Source of the DNA: Lymantria dispar | Taxonomy: Eukaryota; Arthropoda; Insecta; Lepidoptera; Erebidae | Assembly (NCBI GenBank): GCA_032191425.1 | Contig: CM063450.1 | Location: 30,705,501-30,769,500 of the forward strand | Length of the DNA stretch: 64,000 nt | Reading direction: 5' to 3' | Part shown: positions 33,475 through 46,800 of the stretch, piece after piece | How the letters are laid out: every line of letters begins with the position of its first letter | Numbering within the stretch: the stretch's first letter is position 1 | The notes under the pieces: generated by a model | Database searches by the model: none | Told to the model about the DNA's origin: nothing | Seen by the model: the letters and a program-made list of their open reading frames with translations, nothing else | Made by a program: the position numbers and the translations under genes

Positions 33475-34632
33475 CAGTATGTCCCTAAATTAAACGTCCA
33501 ACGGAAAGTGGGTGGTAGATGACTTTATGACAGCTATGAAAATAATAAAAAAAACCATAACACTTTTTTTTGATATGCTCATATATTACTAAAAACGGTG
33601 AAAATCAGACCTTGTACGATATTTTCAAGTACTATAACGACAATTAGGCTAGTTTTAACATCGAATATTTCTTGTTGGAAGCGCAGATAACTGCACTATC
33701 GACCACAAGTACAATTAAAACTAGATATGTTACAATAACATAAAAAAATATACATCTGTTATGGCTATTCCTGAATTTTTTCGAAGAATACGTTAATCGT
33801 TTGATTTTAACACACCACCCTGTAAAAAAATGTACGGTAACCATAGTGGCAAGTAATTTCAAAAGTTGGCCTAATTATTCATTATTCCAAAATGGTATAA
33901 TACCTTCTGGATGTTATCATAACTTTTAAAAAAAAAATATTTTTGTGACAGACAACGAAGCTTATGAAAAATGATTAGGTATATTTTTTGTTCTATTTTA
34001 TTAGACCTCAAATAAAAAATCTTATTGCGTGTGAAAGAGAGACAGAGAGTGACGCCTATTGTATTTTATTGGGCACTAGGTAAATATCCCTCTCAATATG
34101 CTCAACGAACATGAATGAACACTCGATGGTCTGGATAGCGTTCAGTATTTGGATATCGCTCACGATATATCTACTTGCAGCATGATCATTACATCTGTAC
34201 TCTACATTACCATTTTGGAATAATGAATAATGTGACCAACTTTTAAAATTACTTGCCACCATAATTACGGTACATTTTTTTACAGGGTGGTGTGTTAAAG
34301 TCAAACGATTAAAGTATTCTTCGAAAAAATTAAGGAGTAGCCATAACAAATGTATATTATTTTTATGTCATTGTAACATGTCTAGTTTTAATTGTACGTG
34401 TGGTCGATAGTGCAGTTATCTGCGCTTCCAACAAGAAATATTCGATGCCAAAACTGGCCTATTTGTCGTTATAGTACTTGAAAATATCGTACAAGGTCTG
34501 ATTTTTCACCGTTTTAGTAATATATGAGCATATTAAAAAAAAGTGTCATGGATTTTTTTTTTATTTTTTATAGCTGTCATAAAGTCATCTACTACCCACT
34601 TTCCGTTGGACGTTTAATTTAGAGACACACTG
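33475..34632. mobile_element. Tc1/mariner-like foldback in the leader intron of copy 2
   Basis: Arms of about 420 bases (33475-33900 and 34205-34632) are reverse complements. The ends are CAGTATGTCCCTAAATTAAA and, inverted, CAGTGTGTCTCTAAATTAAA, each preceded by TA. Any open frames are in the arms and look non-coding. It ends 49 bases from the copy 2 start codon. Confidence 0.75.
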
Positions 34633-34803
34633 TATAAGAAGTTTATGCAATATAGAAACTTAGTACTAGACTTATTAGTGCTATTAATGTTACACTTGAA
34701 TTTTATTTATTTGTGTAGATATAAATATAGAGTATAGATATTGACCCCCACGGCGTTCAACGTGTTAAGGTATTCTCGTTAATATTCTTCAATTCAAATT
34801 TAA

Positions 34804-35014
34804 GGTGAACACACACTTATCCAAGCTGAAGGCGTCAAACGAAACGAATTTTAGAATTCTGTATATGAAATCTCACGAAACCTGGCACACTTCTCCGCGG
34901 CGAATCATCCGAATCTGGAAGTGGGCGCGGTTTCATGATTTCATATACAGAATTTTAAAATTCGTTGCGTTCGACTCTTTCGATGCCTTCGGCTCGGATA
35001 AGTGTGCGTTCACC
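34804..35014. mobile_element. short inverted-repeat element (MITE)
   Basis: GGTGAACACACACTTATCC pairs with GGATAAGTGTGCGTTCACC, flanked by TTTAA at 34799-34803 and 35015-35019. A second internal pair, CTGTATATGAAATC and GATTTCATATACAG, surrounds the centre. Confidence 0.65.
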
Positions 35015-35509
35015 TTTAATGCAAAATAAAAAATAGTATTCATTATCATCCTACTCTTATTCCAAGTACAAGGGTCGTTGTGATCGGGTTGCTGGCGTTA
35101 TGAAATAAATCATTACGACATCAGTTCTGGTTTTCTGTTTTCTTTTTGTATGCCTATAGTTGTTAGCCACACATGGCTATGGCAACTTTACTCGGACTGT
35201 TGGGTAAACGCTGAGTGCTTTTGACTGAAGGTTATGTCCTCAGAATTACTTCTATTTATCAGATGTATCAAGCGTAGGGACGCTTTAAAAGCAGCTAAAA
35301 AGGCAACAGCATTAAGAAAGCCCATAGGAAACTTGTAACATGAACAGCGGTCACCAGTCTGTCGTGTGATGATAATAGAATAATTCTTATATCTCCTTTG
35401 ATAGATTAAGAACACGGGTATCTAACGTCATTCTGCCAATAATGATATACTTACAAAAACTAAATAATTAAAATAGCAAAGTAAAATAATTTAATTTTTT
35501 TCAACTCAC

Positions 35510-35575
35510 GTTTAAGCCGCTCAGGTTTGTTTTTAAATGTAGATACAAATGAAGGAAATCATTTAATAAGTACTT
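35510..35575 (-). other. predicted 5' UTR leader exon of copy 2
   Basis: Ends on the minus strand at 35510 with TTAAAC|GTGAGTTGA, and shares the GAGCGGCTTAAA end with the copy 3 leader. It lies 2083 bases upstream of the CAG|ATG acceptor of copy 2. The intervening intron holds a 1.16-kb Tc1/mariner-like foldback and a smaller inverted-repeat element. The 5' end is inferred. Confidence 0.6.
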
Positions 35576-35595
35576 CTAGGTATATAACATTTGCA

Positions 35596-35690
35596 CTTTA
35601 AATTTATTTTGAATAGATAGAAGAGAGATAACAGTGACATAACATCTTAGAGGCATATTACATTATATTAATTTTACGCGCGTACTAATA
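35596..35690 (-). promoter_or_regulatory. promoter region of copy 2 (homologous to that of copy 3)
   Basis: About 100 bases upstream of the leader align with 49731-49815. Shared elements are AAGATGTTRTGT, GTTATCT (AGATAAC on the plus strand at 35626-35632) and an AT-rich box, TTTAAAG at 35602-35596, at the TATA position. The TATA match is weaker here than in copies 1 and 3. Confidence 0.45.
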
Positions 35691-35734
35691 GCGGGGCTAC
35701 AGCGGTATTTGAATCCCGTCGTCTTTCATTCATT

Positions 35735-36215
35735 AATTCATTTATTTCAGCCTTTGGCCGTCCACTGCCAGACGTAGGCCTCACTCGTGTTACGCCACAA
35801 AGTGCGGTCCTGTGCCGCCTGCATCCAACGACACCCAGCAACTTTCACCAGGTCTTCGGTCCACCTAGTAGGGGCCATCCTACACTGCGTCGTCCGATAC
35901 GTGGTCGCCACTCGAGAACCTTTCTTCCCCAGCAGCTGCCGGTTCATCGAGCGATGTGGCCTGTTCGTTGCCTTTAGCGAGCTAATTCTTCGTGTTGTAT
36001 CGGTTACACCCGTTCTTCTACGGATTTCCGTATTACGGATTCTATCTCGCAATGAAATCCCGAGCCTAGCCCGCTCCATACCACGCTGAGCGACTTTGAG
36101 CTTGGTTATGAGTCTTACATTTAGGGACGTTTCCGAGCCTTAAGTCATCACTAGTAACACACACTGGTCGTAGATTTGTGTTTTCAGACACTGAGGTATA
36201 TTGGACGGGAGTCGT
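35735..36215 (-). mobile_element. RTE-clade LINE 3' end
   Basis: The minus-strand reading includes RARLGISLRDRIRNTEIRRR and RWTEDLVKVAGCRWMQAAQD, the end of RTE ORF2. It lies directly upstream of the copy 2 promoter. Confidence 0.72.
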
Positions 36216-36299
36216 CTCTACGCCCAAAAAAAAAAAGGTTTGAGAGAATCACGTTGTTAATTCCCGAGATATTGAAACTTTTGAAAGCTTTAGGAGTAT

Positions 36300-36570
36300 A
36301 ATTAATATGCGCCTGTTGCCGCCCTAGCAGAGGTTAGCCTCGCGACGGCGATCGGCGTCCCGGGAAGGGGACGTTGACGGGAGAGGGTACTCCCTCGGGA
36401 TATTTCGTCGGGCCGGCCATTGAAGTCAAGGAACTCTACACCAATTGTTGGCGCAACGACGATGGCGACGTGCTACATTGGTGGGTTACGGAGCCGCGCG
36501 CCACTCCTCTGTCGCCCTGGACGGAGCCGGGCGGTGGGTGCGCTGACTGTAGCCCACCCCAAAAAAGGGG
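36300..36570 (+). mobile_element. R1-type LINE 3' end
   Basis: CCTCTGTCGCCCTGGACGGA, CGCTGACTGTAGCCCACCCC and a short A run match 24815-25176 and 53010-53359. Confidence 0.55.
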
Positions 36571-38014
36571 GGGTGTTTTTAATGTAAAAAAAATCGGATG
36601 AATAATCCCACAAGCCAACGAAAAAAAACCACAACTAACCAAATTATAAACCTACCTAAAGTGAAATATAAACGAATGATTGAGATTTTTCTTTATTTTT
36701 GAAGTTATACTTCTTTTGGCGCGTTAGGGAAAAATAGTGGGAGCAAATTTTTAATATGCTCGCGCACACCGTCACGACAAATCGACACCCTGAAGTTAAC
36801 TAGTCAACATTTTTTACCATGCGCGCGCACCGTCACAAATGTCAACTAGATAAAGTTTTACAATAAAACTTTCAAAGTATTAAATACCTTTTCTCTATTA
36901 GATATTAGTGTCGTTTTTTCTATAAACGTAGAATAACGCGAAAGATAAAATTTTTAGAAAGATTTTCATCTCTTTACGCCAAAAAAGAATAACTTCTTAC
37001 GTGTACATACACACTTTATGTCTTAAACTTTATTTCTGTTTTGTGGATACCCGACTAAACCTGATCAGAGTCTTTTTCAACTAGTCACATATCAATTTGT
37101 GACCAAAAAAACCATGACCATAAATGGCCTTCATCTGTCATAAGTATTCACATTTATGGTAAACATTGTTTAATTATTATTACGTAATTAAACTCTTATC
37201 AAACCCTGTTATCAAATAACTATTAACTAATAATAACAAGAACAATTGGGCAAATTGCTTCATTCCAATTTATTAGAATATTTTAATGCTTTAATTTGCA
37301 CTATCATAACGTTTGCTGTACTTTCATTTAATCACAACTGCTATCTACGGATATCTATCTAAACTAGATTAGGTCACGTAGAGCCCATGTTAAGTGTCCC
37401 TCACTATGAAGCGGGCCCCCAAATTCATTTATATTCGCTTACAACGCTTATAGCTTATAGTAACTAGCAGCACCCTGCGATTTTACCCGTATAGTTGCCC
37501 TTTCCGTGGGAATATCGGGATAAATTATAGCCTATGTGTTATTTTGATATGTAACGTATGTTATTGTAAAGTTTCATCAAAATCCATTAAGTAGTTTTTT
37601 GCGTGAAAGAGTAACAAACATCCTCACAGACATATAAACTTTCGTGTCTATAATGTTAGTAGGATTAATCGTAATTAATTTAGTGTCCATATGGTAACGG
37701 AGTATGAATACAAATTAAACACCCCCTCTCTTGCCCGTGGATGTAAAAGACGACTAAGGGATATAATAAGCATACAACATCCTACGAAGCCTATACCAAT
37801 ACGGTTGACCAGAATTGTGTAGTTGTTCAATATCCTATTTTAGAGGAGCCTCGTGATTAGCTATGGGACGTAATGACCTGAAATGTATTATGAATTTAAA
37901 TCGGAAGTAATCGTAAGTAGTGGCGGGGTAAGAACACGTTTTTGAGACTTTTCTTTTGAAATTATCTTCATAGGTACAAAATATTTGAGAAGCTTTCATA
38001 AACAAGTATTACTG
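36571..38014. other. intergenic sequence between copies 2 and 3
   Basis: Mostly AT-rich with no exon. A reversed Helitron-like fragment is at 37445-37680 (CTAGCAGCACCCTGCGATTT, CGGGATAAATTATAGCC) and a SINE-R at about 37690-37890. Confidence 0.45.
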
Positions 38015-38230
38015 ATTTTTAACCGACTTCTAAAAAAAGAGGTTCTCAATTCGGATGTTTGTATTTTTTTTTATGTTTTGTTCGCGCATAACGTCGTCGC
38101 TTGGCAACCGATTTGAAAAATCTTTTTGTTGGAAAGGGTATACTTCCCAAATGGTCCCATGAAAATTTTATCAAAATCGGACAAGCGGTTTTTGAAAAAT
38201 CAACAAAAATCTAAAAATTTAATTTAATGT
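38015..38230 (+). repeat. dispersed ACCGACTTC repeat
   Basis: ACCGACTTCTAAAAAAAGAG, TTGGAAAGGGTATACTTC and AAAAATCAACAAAAATCTAA recur at 61618-61830. Class unknown. The stretch from here to 39075 holds no recognised gene. Confidence 0.55.
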
Positions 38231-39074
38231 AGATACATTGAAATCGATTTTTTTTGCAACAAATATTTTTCTTATCTAAACCAAGAACAAAATTAATGTT
38301 ATTTAATCTGTTTGGGTGGGGTATAATTCTGAGAAGTTTATTATTGTAACCCCCCTTATCGGGCTGTCCCTGATCTCGACTGGGTGATATTCAATTGATA
38401 TAACTTCACTGTCGTGTAAAGGCACTAATACATGCCGACGCTTCAAATTAGGGTTACCAGGTAGAAAATTTAAAATCCAGCAATAGCCTGTTATATTTAA
38501 CATTCTGATATTTACATCCGCAAATTACGACATTTGCGGATTTCCTAATCAATGTAATTTACAAATTTACGGAGAAAATTTAAATTGTTTAATGTGAAAT
38601 TTATTTTAAAAATCCTGAGATTTTCTAAAACCAGTCACAATCCTGAGAAGAACTTAAAATTCTAAGGTCTTAAGACAAATTCTAACATATGGTAACTTAT
38701 GTATAATTATCATTTGCTAGCTCCTTTAAACGACTTTTGAATCTAAGGGATACTATTAGACATGTTGCATATAATTTCATTTAAAGGCAGAATCTTAAAA
38801 AAATATTTGAGGCATTTTATGATCTGGTAACATATTGTATTTTTAATCTGTCAACATACGGGGATGATATAAAGCAGAGATAGATAATATAAACCTGCAA
38901 AATTGCCACGGAATTCACCAACACCTAAAAATCGTTAACTGAAAAAAGCTATTTATTGCTTGCAGAAGCAAAATTACGGCGCTCAATGACGCAGCTTAAG
39001 TTTTGCAGAGGCAAAGCTTAAGCTTCGTAAATAAGCTTTATTTAATTTGATGTAACTATCCACCATCATCATTT

Positions 39075-39312
39075 TCCGTGTGGTGACAAAGTAAGAATAC
39101 AATTCACCACTCCCTGTCTTGCCCGTGAATGACGTAAAAGACGACTAAGGGATATAATATGCATATAACATCAATGCCAGAGGAGGAAAACTCGAAATAA
39201 AATCCTATACCAACCTGTCTCACCAGCATGGTATAGTAAGGTCAATTTCCCTCTTATTGTGGAGGAGGCTTGACCCCAATTGTGGGACGTATATGAGCTG
39301 AAATGATCCACC
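39075..39312 (+). mobile_element. SINE-R copy
   Basis: TTCCGTGTGGTGACAAAGTA head and full body to GAGCTGAAATGATC. Antisense partial copies follow at 39480-39640 and 40145-40310. Confidence 0.65.
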
Positions 39313-40883
39313 ATCATCAGACTCACGCCTCCTCCACAATTGAAGAAAAATTGACCTAATTATATAACCTGTTCTATACCAAAAAATACAAAAAATACCA
39401 ATCTATTAAGATTGGTATTTTTTGGTCTTGGTTCTCACACACTTTTACATACATCCATGGTAACGGGGTGGGCCGGCGAGTGAGGTCATGGCCCGCTGGG
39501 TGCGTGCTCCAGGTATCAGGTTTTATTTCGAATTTTCTCTTCTGTGTAGAGATTTTATAAGTATATCATATAATTTAGTCACACGTACACCCACGAGCAA
39601 AATGGGGTTTGATGAGTTGCATTTTTCCTCCGTCATCACACGAAAAAATAATGACGGTAAATTGGCTTGCCACAATGGCCACGTTTGACAGTTGAGTTCC
39701 GTTGGCACTGCTCAGAGTTGACTTCCTAAAAGAGTGCTACTGCTCATTCTCCTGGTATAATTATAATATTCTCGTTCTGTGGGAATATGAGGATAAAATG
39801 TATAATTCTTTGATAACTTGCCAATAATGATTTTATTTTGGATCGGTTTTATATTTTTTATCGTAACAAACAAACTAGAATGTGATTTGGATACACATTT
39901 GTAATATCAGTTGGGTTATAAAAAATATGCTTATAGAAATAAAATAATTATACATACTTATAGTATACATACAATCACTGCTGATAAAGGAGGATTTTGC
40001 ATTTCTAGCATGCTTAGGTAGCTAGATTTCTTTTATCTTAAAGCAGTTTAAGTACTTTTTAATTACACATGTAAGAAATGGAAGAATATTTAGAAAATAA
40101 GTAGAATACAAAAAAGATTAATGCTCTAATAATTTTGACAAAGAAGGAATAATCAGTCAGACATGGTATAGTGTTTCATTTCGAGTTTTCCTTCTCTTGC
40201 ACAGATGTTATGTGTATATTATATGGGATATACCCATAGTCGTCTTTTACGACATCCACGGGCAAGATAGGGAGTGGTGAATTGTATTTTTGCTCCGTCA
40301 CCACACAGAAAAGCAAATAATTAATTGATATTATAAATGATATATTTTAAGGGTTATCTAAAATAAAGAAAAATCTAAAGATGTGTAGTTAATTTATTGA
40401 TAGTTTTCTGACTGAAAGACTTCAGTTAACAGAGAGAACGTCAAAAAGATGCATTCTATGATTTTAAATTGCTCCTGGGTATTGTAATAGACGACAAGGA
40501 GCTTAATATCAACCTGAGTCCCATCTCCTGTCTTCTGGTCAATAATTACATCTGCAAGAAAGGTTTTTCTCGAGCAAGCAGCCAAAACTATTAGGAATCC
40601 GATGGAAGAAAAATACATATTGCGTCGACCGGAAGTAATTAGAACGAGAACAGATTATGATATCGCCTTTCTTTAGGTACGGGTGGAAGATGAGTAAATG
40701 CATATAACGCATTGATTTCGACGGGTTCTGGATCTTCGGGCGCTCCGCTCAGAAGTCGACGAATGGTTTATTTCAGTAACAAACTTTACAGTAATGATAT
40801 CGATAAATAATGAACAACAATATTTTACAGAAAATCTTTATATTATTAACATGTATTAGAATATTATCATTTTCATTATTCAT

Positions 40884-43800
40884 TTAAGGATATTCTTCGT
40901 CATCAGCATCAAAATGTACTCCGAGTTGTTTGCGTATATTGTCCATCAACTTCGACAGTATAAGACTCTCCTTGTGAGGCATACGAGGTGATTCGGTTAG
41001 TCCTGCAAAGTATATTTTACTGGATTAAAAATGTAGTAACAGTATTAACATATTCTATTTAGACTTCAAAAGCCTCTAAAGGGAGTCCAAATCTAATAAG
41101 CAGACTGTAATATTTCAGTTCCATATAATATAACCTCGTCCATTAGGAGCACCTTTAACTATGCTGGCGATGATTTTTGGCGGAAATACCCAATAGCTCT
41201 TATCTGGATTCTGAGAAAACTCAAAGTTCTTTATCGTTGCAGACTCAAGCAAACTCAAGCCAACTACGATGGGCAACTCGTCTGCCAAGCAGGGTAATTG
41301 TAACATTATCTACTTTTCGTAGCATATGTCTAAAAGTGAACTTTGATACATAGATGGATGAATGGATGGATATTTACTTAAATATATAAATATCCACAAA
41401 ACTAGTCATATATCACCGAATATGATTAACTAATATCCGTAAGCGTATCGGGCTTTAAGCCTTCTCTTTAAGTTAATAATTGTATCTACTTTAATGAGTA
41501 TATCATTCGATCAAAAAAAATAACTCTGAAAACAATATATAAACTTACCCGCTCTGATGCACCTCGCTACTTCTAAAGTCTCGTAGACCAAACCTGCGCT
41601 GTTAATATAGTCGTATGGGATCTTTGAAGTATGTAGTGGGTAATCTCTAGTTTCGCCATTAGGATAAATCACTTTGTGCGGAAAATGGAATGGTTCTTCT
41701 AGCTGAAATCAGATATATTAATAAATATAATAGTTCAAAAAACTAAAAAAATACGCTGAAATCGCTATTCCTGATTATCCTAGTAAGGATAACGTGTCAA
41801 ACTGTTTAAAACATTGAATTGTCATCGGTCCTTGATAAGTATGCCAAATTTCGAGTTAATCCGACGTTTTGAAGGGGTCAAAATCATGTGCAAAGATTCC
41901 GTTACATACTAACATAGATACGTTTAAAGCTAATAAAAGCGTGTTAAAAAGATATCACGACACTGATCTAGAAACTATTCCGAAATCTTACAATATAAAA
42001 AATATAAAATAAAGAATATACTTTGGATCATTTAGTTCAAATAGCAACACAGACATCTATCAGTCCGTAAACGTCCACTGTTAGACTTAGGTCTGCCCAC
42101 CAGAATAGCAATCAGAATGGTCCGTTATTGTTTGCATCTAATAGTTCAATGCAACTTTTACTATAATCTCAATCCATCCGGAGGGCTGTCGTATATTATC
42201 CTCCTGCATCGTCTAATTTGCAGTCGTCACTTGAGAACCTTCTTTCCCAAAGGTTGTCTCTTTAACGAGCGATATGGTTAGACTAATGCGAAGAGTGCTT
42301 CACTTCATCTCTTTTAAACTTTAGGTTTATGTCGATTAGACTCGTTCTTGTACTGTTGTCTACATTCCTTTTTTTTTTCACGTATATATATTACGTTCAG
42401 AAATGTTGTACATGGCCATCTCCATATCATTCATATTAAGTGACTTTGAGTCCAATTATAAGGATCACATTAGTTTCATATCCATAAGGCGTTGCCCATA
42501 AAGCACACATACACACATTAGAAGATCCTCCTAAGTGTCTTAGGATTTTTACGCTGCCTAATAGAATTGAATTCGTCGCCTGACCTCTTTCTCGAAAGTG
42601 GATCTGCCTACCTATTTGTTCAGCAATGACCTAACACTCGAGGATCGCTTTCCTAACTAGAATCACTACAAAAATCCCCTTTTCCCATATTATACGCAAT
42701 TCTAGAAGCAAAAAAAAAATGGTGAACTCTCTGAAGAGATACGAAATCCATCCTCAATAAAATAGATAATAAAACTGAAAGCAAATTTTGTAAGTCATTT
42801 TGATCTTATATATTATGTACCGAAACCACTCACCGTAATTCGACCCTTGGTTCCATAAATCGTAGCTTTATTCCAAAGCTTTAGATTGGATTGTGTGTTC
42901 AGTACAGCGCGCCTCTCGCCACTATACTCCAAGACAATAGTCTCCCAGACATCGACACCTTCGTCATTCAGACCACCGATTGCAGTTACTTTAATAGGCT
43001 CTTCTTTAAACACATACTGCGATAAATGTAGCTGATAAATGCTGATATCTAAGACTGCACCACCGCCCTTCCCCTTCAGGCTATATAATAAAACATATAT
43101 TGAAACATATATAGTGGTAGGATCAAACTGTTGACAGTTGTCTGTCTACAGCCGCGAGCCGGTCCATCCGGGATAGTACCACACTCTTGCAGAAAATCGT
43201 TGTCTGAATAGTGGACAATATCATTTGATATTTTTAAAATTTGCTTCTTTGCTTCTTGCATTAGGTAAAAGATATGAACGTGAATTTTCACAATACGCAC
43301 GTACACCTACTTCTAAATCGAGTTTTTGCTATATTTCCAATGGCTATATTCAAATATTTGTGAATCTACAACAAATATTTTTTTTCTTTATTTAACAAAT
43401 ATTTGATATCACTACAATTAAATGTACTTTATAGTGGTATTTTACCTTTTTTTTTAATAAACCACACCCAAGACTAAGGATATAATCCTTATATTGCGGG
43501 GAACTTTACAAACATATAATTAAAGGACACAAATTACATCTAACAATTTGAGAATTACACATAGTATTGTCTTGGGTGGGAATTGAATGACGGGAGTGGA
43601 CACTACCACGGAAGGGCGATACCTTAACCATGTCAGTATGACATATATGATATGGTATGAGATGATATGAAATTTTAGTATTGAAATTATCGTGAGACTG
43701 ATCCATATTACAATATCTAAAACGGCAAAACACTCACGTGCTGAGATCGATTACGTCGACCCGGGTTTCGAGCATGTCCGATGCTCATCATCAGGGCGAG

Positions 43801-46800
43801 TGCGCAGTGCGTGGTGGGTGCACGCCGGGGCCTCGCGGACGCCGCTGCGCACTCGCCCTGATGATGAGCATCGGACATGCTCGAAACCCGGGTCGACGTA
43901 ATCGATCTCAGCACGTGAGTGTTTTGCCGTTTTAGATATTGTAATATGATATGAAATGTTATAAGATGGTATAAGATATTATGAAAAGGTATGATGAGTC
44001 ATGAAATATAGTAAGAGGCGTGGAATGTCATGATTTGGTACGTGTTACGCATTCAGGCATTTTTGAAATCAGTTCTTTCGTTATACCTAAGATGTATATA
44101 TAAGTGCTTTCATATGTAGCTTACACTTTAATACATAGATATTTTTCCATCAATTCATGATCTTAGCAGAACACTTACAATAAACGATCAGAATCCGCAT
44201 TTATGCCAAAATCAGCTTCAACAAACGTGACATCCCCAATAACGCCAGATTTGAGTTCTTTTTCTAACTCTACATATGCTGGAGAGAAGCGGCTCCAAAG
44301 AGCATCCATCAAGAACAACTTCTTTTTCTTGGCGAGATTGATGAGACTTTGAGTTTGTTTCTGGTTAATGGTAAATGGTTTCTCGCACAGCACGTGCTTG
44401 TTGTTTTCAAGTGCTAACTTTGAAAGCGGGTAGTGGTCAGGATTCAATGCACCAATATACACCACATCTGAAAGAAAAGAATACTTAAAACTACAAAAAT
44501 AAGGTTTTGATTTTATATGGGCATTTTTTTTTATTTCAATCTGTAGCATTGGCGGATTTACCACTATGCTTAGCAAATTAGGGAGGCCGGCAAATTTCTC
44601 TGAAAAATTTTATGTAATGCTGATTATGAGGTCAGCAAACAAACAAGTAATATCAATAAAATTTTATTGATAAAAACTTGGGAAAGCCATAATCGCCATA
44701 CTTGGCAGGCCGGTTTTGGCAATCGCAGTTGGTGTTTTATGTTTCACATGAACCTGTCAATGTTGGCAATTAGGTTATTATCTCTTTTTTGGTACATCCT
44801 ATGTCCAACAATGAACGGCAATCAAACGCTGATGGATGAATGGATTTAAAATTAAATTCATTTTAAAAATGAGGGCTTCAGAGCCCTCATTTTAGACTAA
44901 AATGACGAATCATTTATTATCATTATTAATTATTATAATCATTAATCTTCTCTTATTTGCACAGGATTTTACAATTGGAAAAATTTGGTATGCTTACATA
45001 GGCACATAGGTCCAATAATCAGAGCTCTTTTGAAAAAATATTCTTAAAATAGGATGGGACATTCACCGATAACACTCCTGCATATAAAACTCGTGAACTG
45101 CGAACGGTAGGTGTAGGCTACACTATTGTACAATAATGTATCTAATATCTGACTATGCGGTTGGGGGTTCATCGGACTGGTTTTATTTAAATGTATTGAT
45201 TGAAAAACTGTCGTTTGTATTCAATACCACTATGTCTTGAACTTTGGTAGGCAGTTATTAATCATTAATCATTTTGCCAATAGTGGTATATAGTTTTAAA
45301 TAGAACCCGGTAAAGGCTTATCGATAAGCATAATATATTAAGTCGTAATAAATAGGTAATACATTTCCAAAATATGTATATATAGATATTGTATGCTCTA
45401 TCTAACCTTTAGGGTTAAAGGCGACTGATAATTTTTTTATCATCAGACTGATACATTATTATCATCAGACAACTACATTTATTTACGTCATATCAATTTT
45501 ACGGTTTTTAATAACAGTTTTTTTTTATCTTAAAACAATAACAATTGCACTAATTAACTAAACTTACATTAGTGGTCTATAAACAAACAATTTAATTTCA
45601 ACTGATATTCGTCCCACTGTTGGCCTCGTATCTCCTCCACGATAGGAGGGAGATTGGCCTTAACATGCTGGTCAGACAGGTTGGTGCAGAAAACTCGAAA
45701 CAAAAACCTATTCCAAGTTGTCTGACCAGCATGGCATATTAAGGTCAATTGCTCTCCTATTGTAGAAGAGGCTCGAGCCCAATAGTGAGACAAATATGAA
45801 CTGAAATGATGATGATGAAATCGTTCTACTTCTCATTCTCTATATGTATAGGTCTCTGAATTCATGTATTTATATTTATAAAATTAAAATTTTAAAGTAA
45901 GTCCAACAATAAAGTCTCAAAGTATGTATCACGTTATATATCACGTTCTCGTCAATGGGGGAAAAAAACAGAACTGTTGAAAACACACATACACAATATA
46001 AATAAAACTATTTTTATCGCGTCTGTATTTTTGATTGCCCGACGTTTCGAACACTTTACGGCGTTTATGTTCACGGACGGACTAAGATGCCTCACCTCCA
46101 GCAAGTCAGCTAACGATGACTTGTTGTTGTTATTATTGTCAAAATAAGTTGTATTTATAAGTATAGTTTTATCCTTACTAATATTGTTTGTTACTTTCAC
46201 GCTTAAACCACCGAACCGATTTCAAAAATTCTTTCACCAATGGAAAGCTATAATATCAGGGAGTAATATAGGCTATACTTTATCCCGGTATTTCCACGGA
46301 AACAGAAACTACGCTGGTAAGGCAACTGAAACCGAAGCGAAGCGAGGGCGGGTTGCTAGTTATTCATAATTGGAACCAATGATGATGAATCCAATGAACT
46401 CAAACTTGATGGATTTCATTCATCATTTCGGCTCATATACGTCCCACTGTTGGGCTCGACCCTTCTCCGTAGCAGGAGAGAAATTGACCTTACTATACCA
46501 TGCTGGTCAGACAGGTTGGTATAGGATTTTGTTTCGAGTTTTTCATCTCTTGCATAGATGTCATATGAGTCCTTTAGTCGTCTTTTACGACACCCACGGG
46601 TATGAGAGTGGGTGATGAATTGTACTCTTATTCCGTCACCGCACGGCAAATATGAAAAAATGGATTTACTAATAAGCAATTCAGGATTCCGTCTTCTATC
46701 TTCAAGCTCCTATCACTAAACATTGTTTCAAATTAAAAAAAAGAGTATGTGTACAAAGTACGCATATCAGAAGTGAAACTCCTTTATCCTTCATCCTTCA

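Noticed and set aside
38303..38503. A short gene (66 codons, minus strand)
   Set aside because: No recognisable domain, no splice context and weak coding character.
43692..43935. Three overlapping frames of 65-69 codons
   Set aside because: They arise from the palindrome, which gives the same peptide on both strands.
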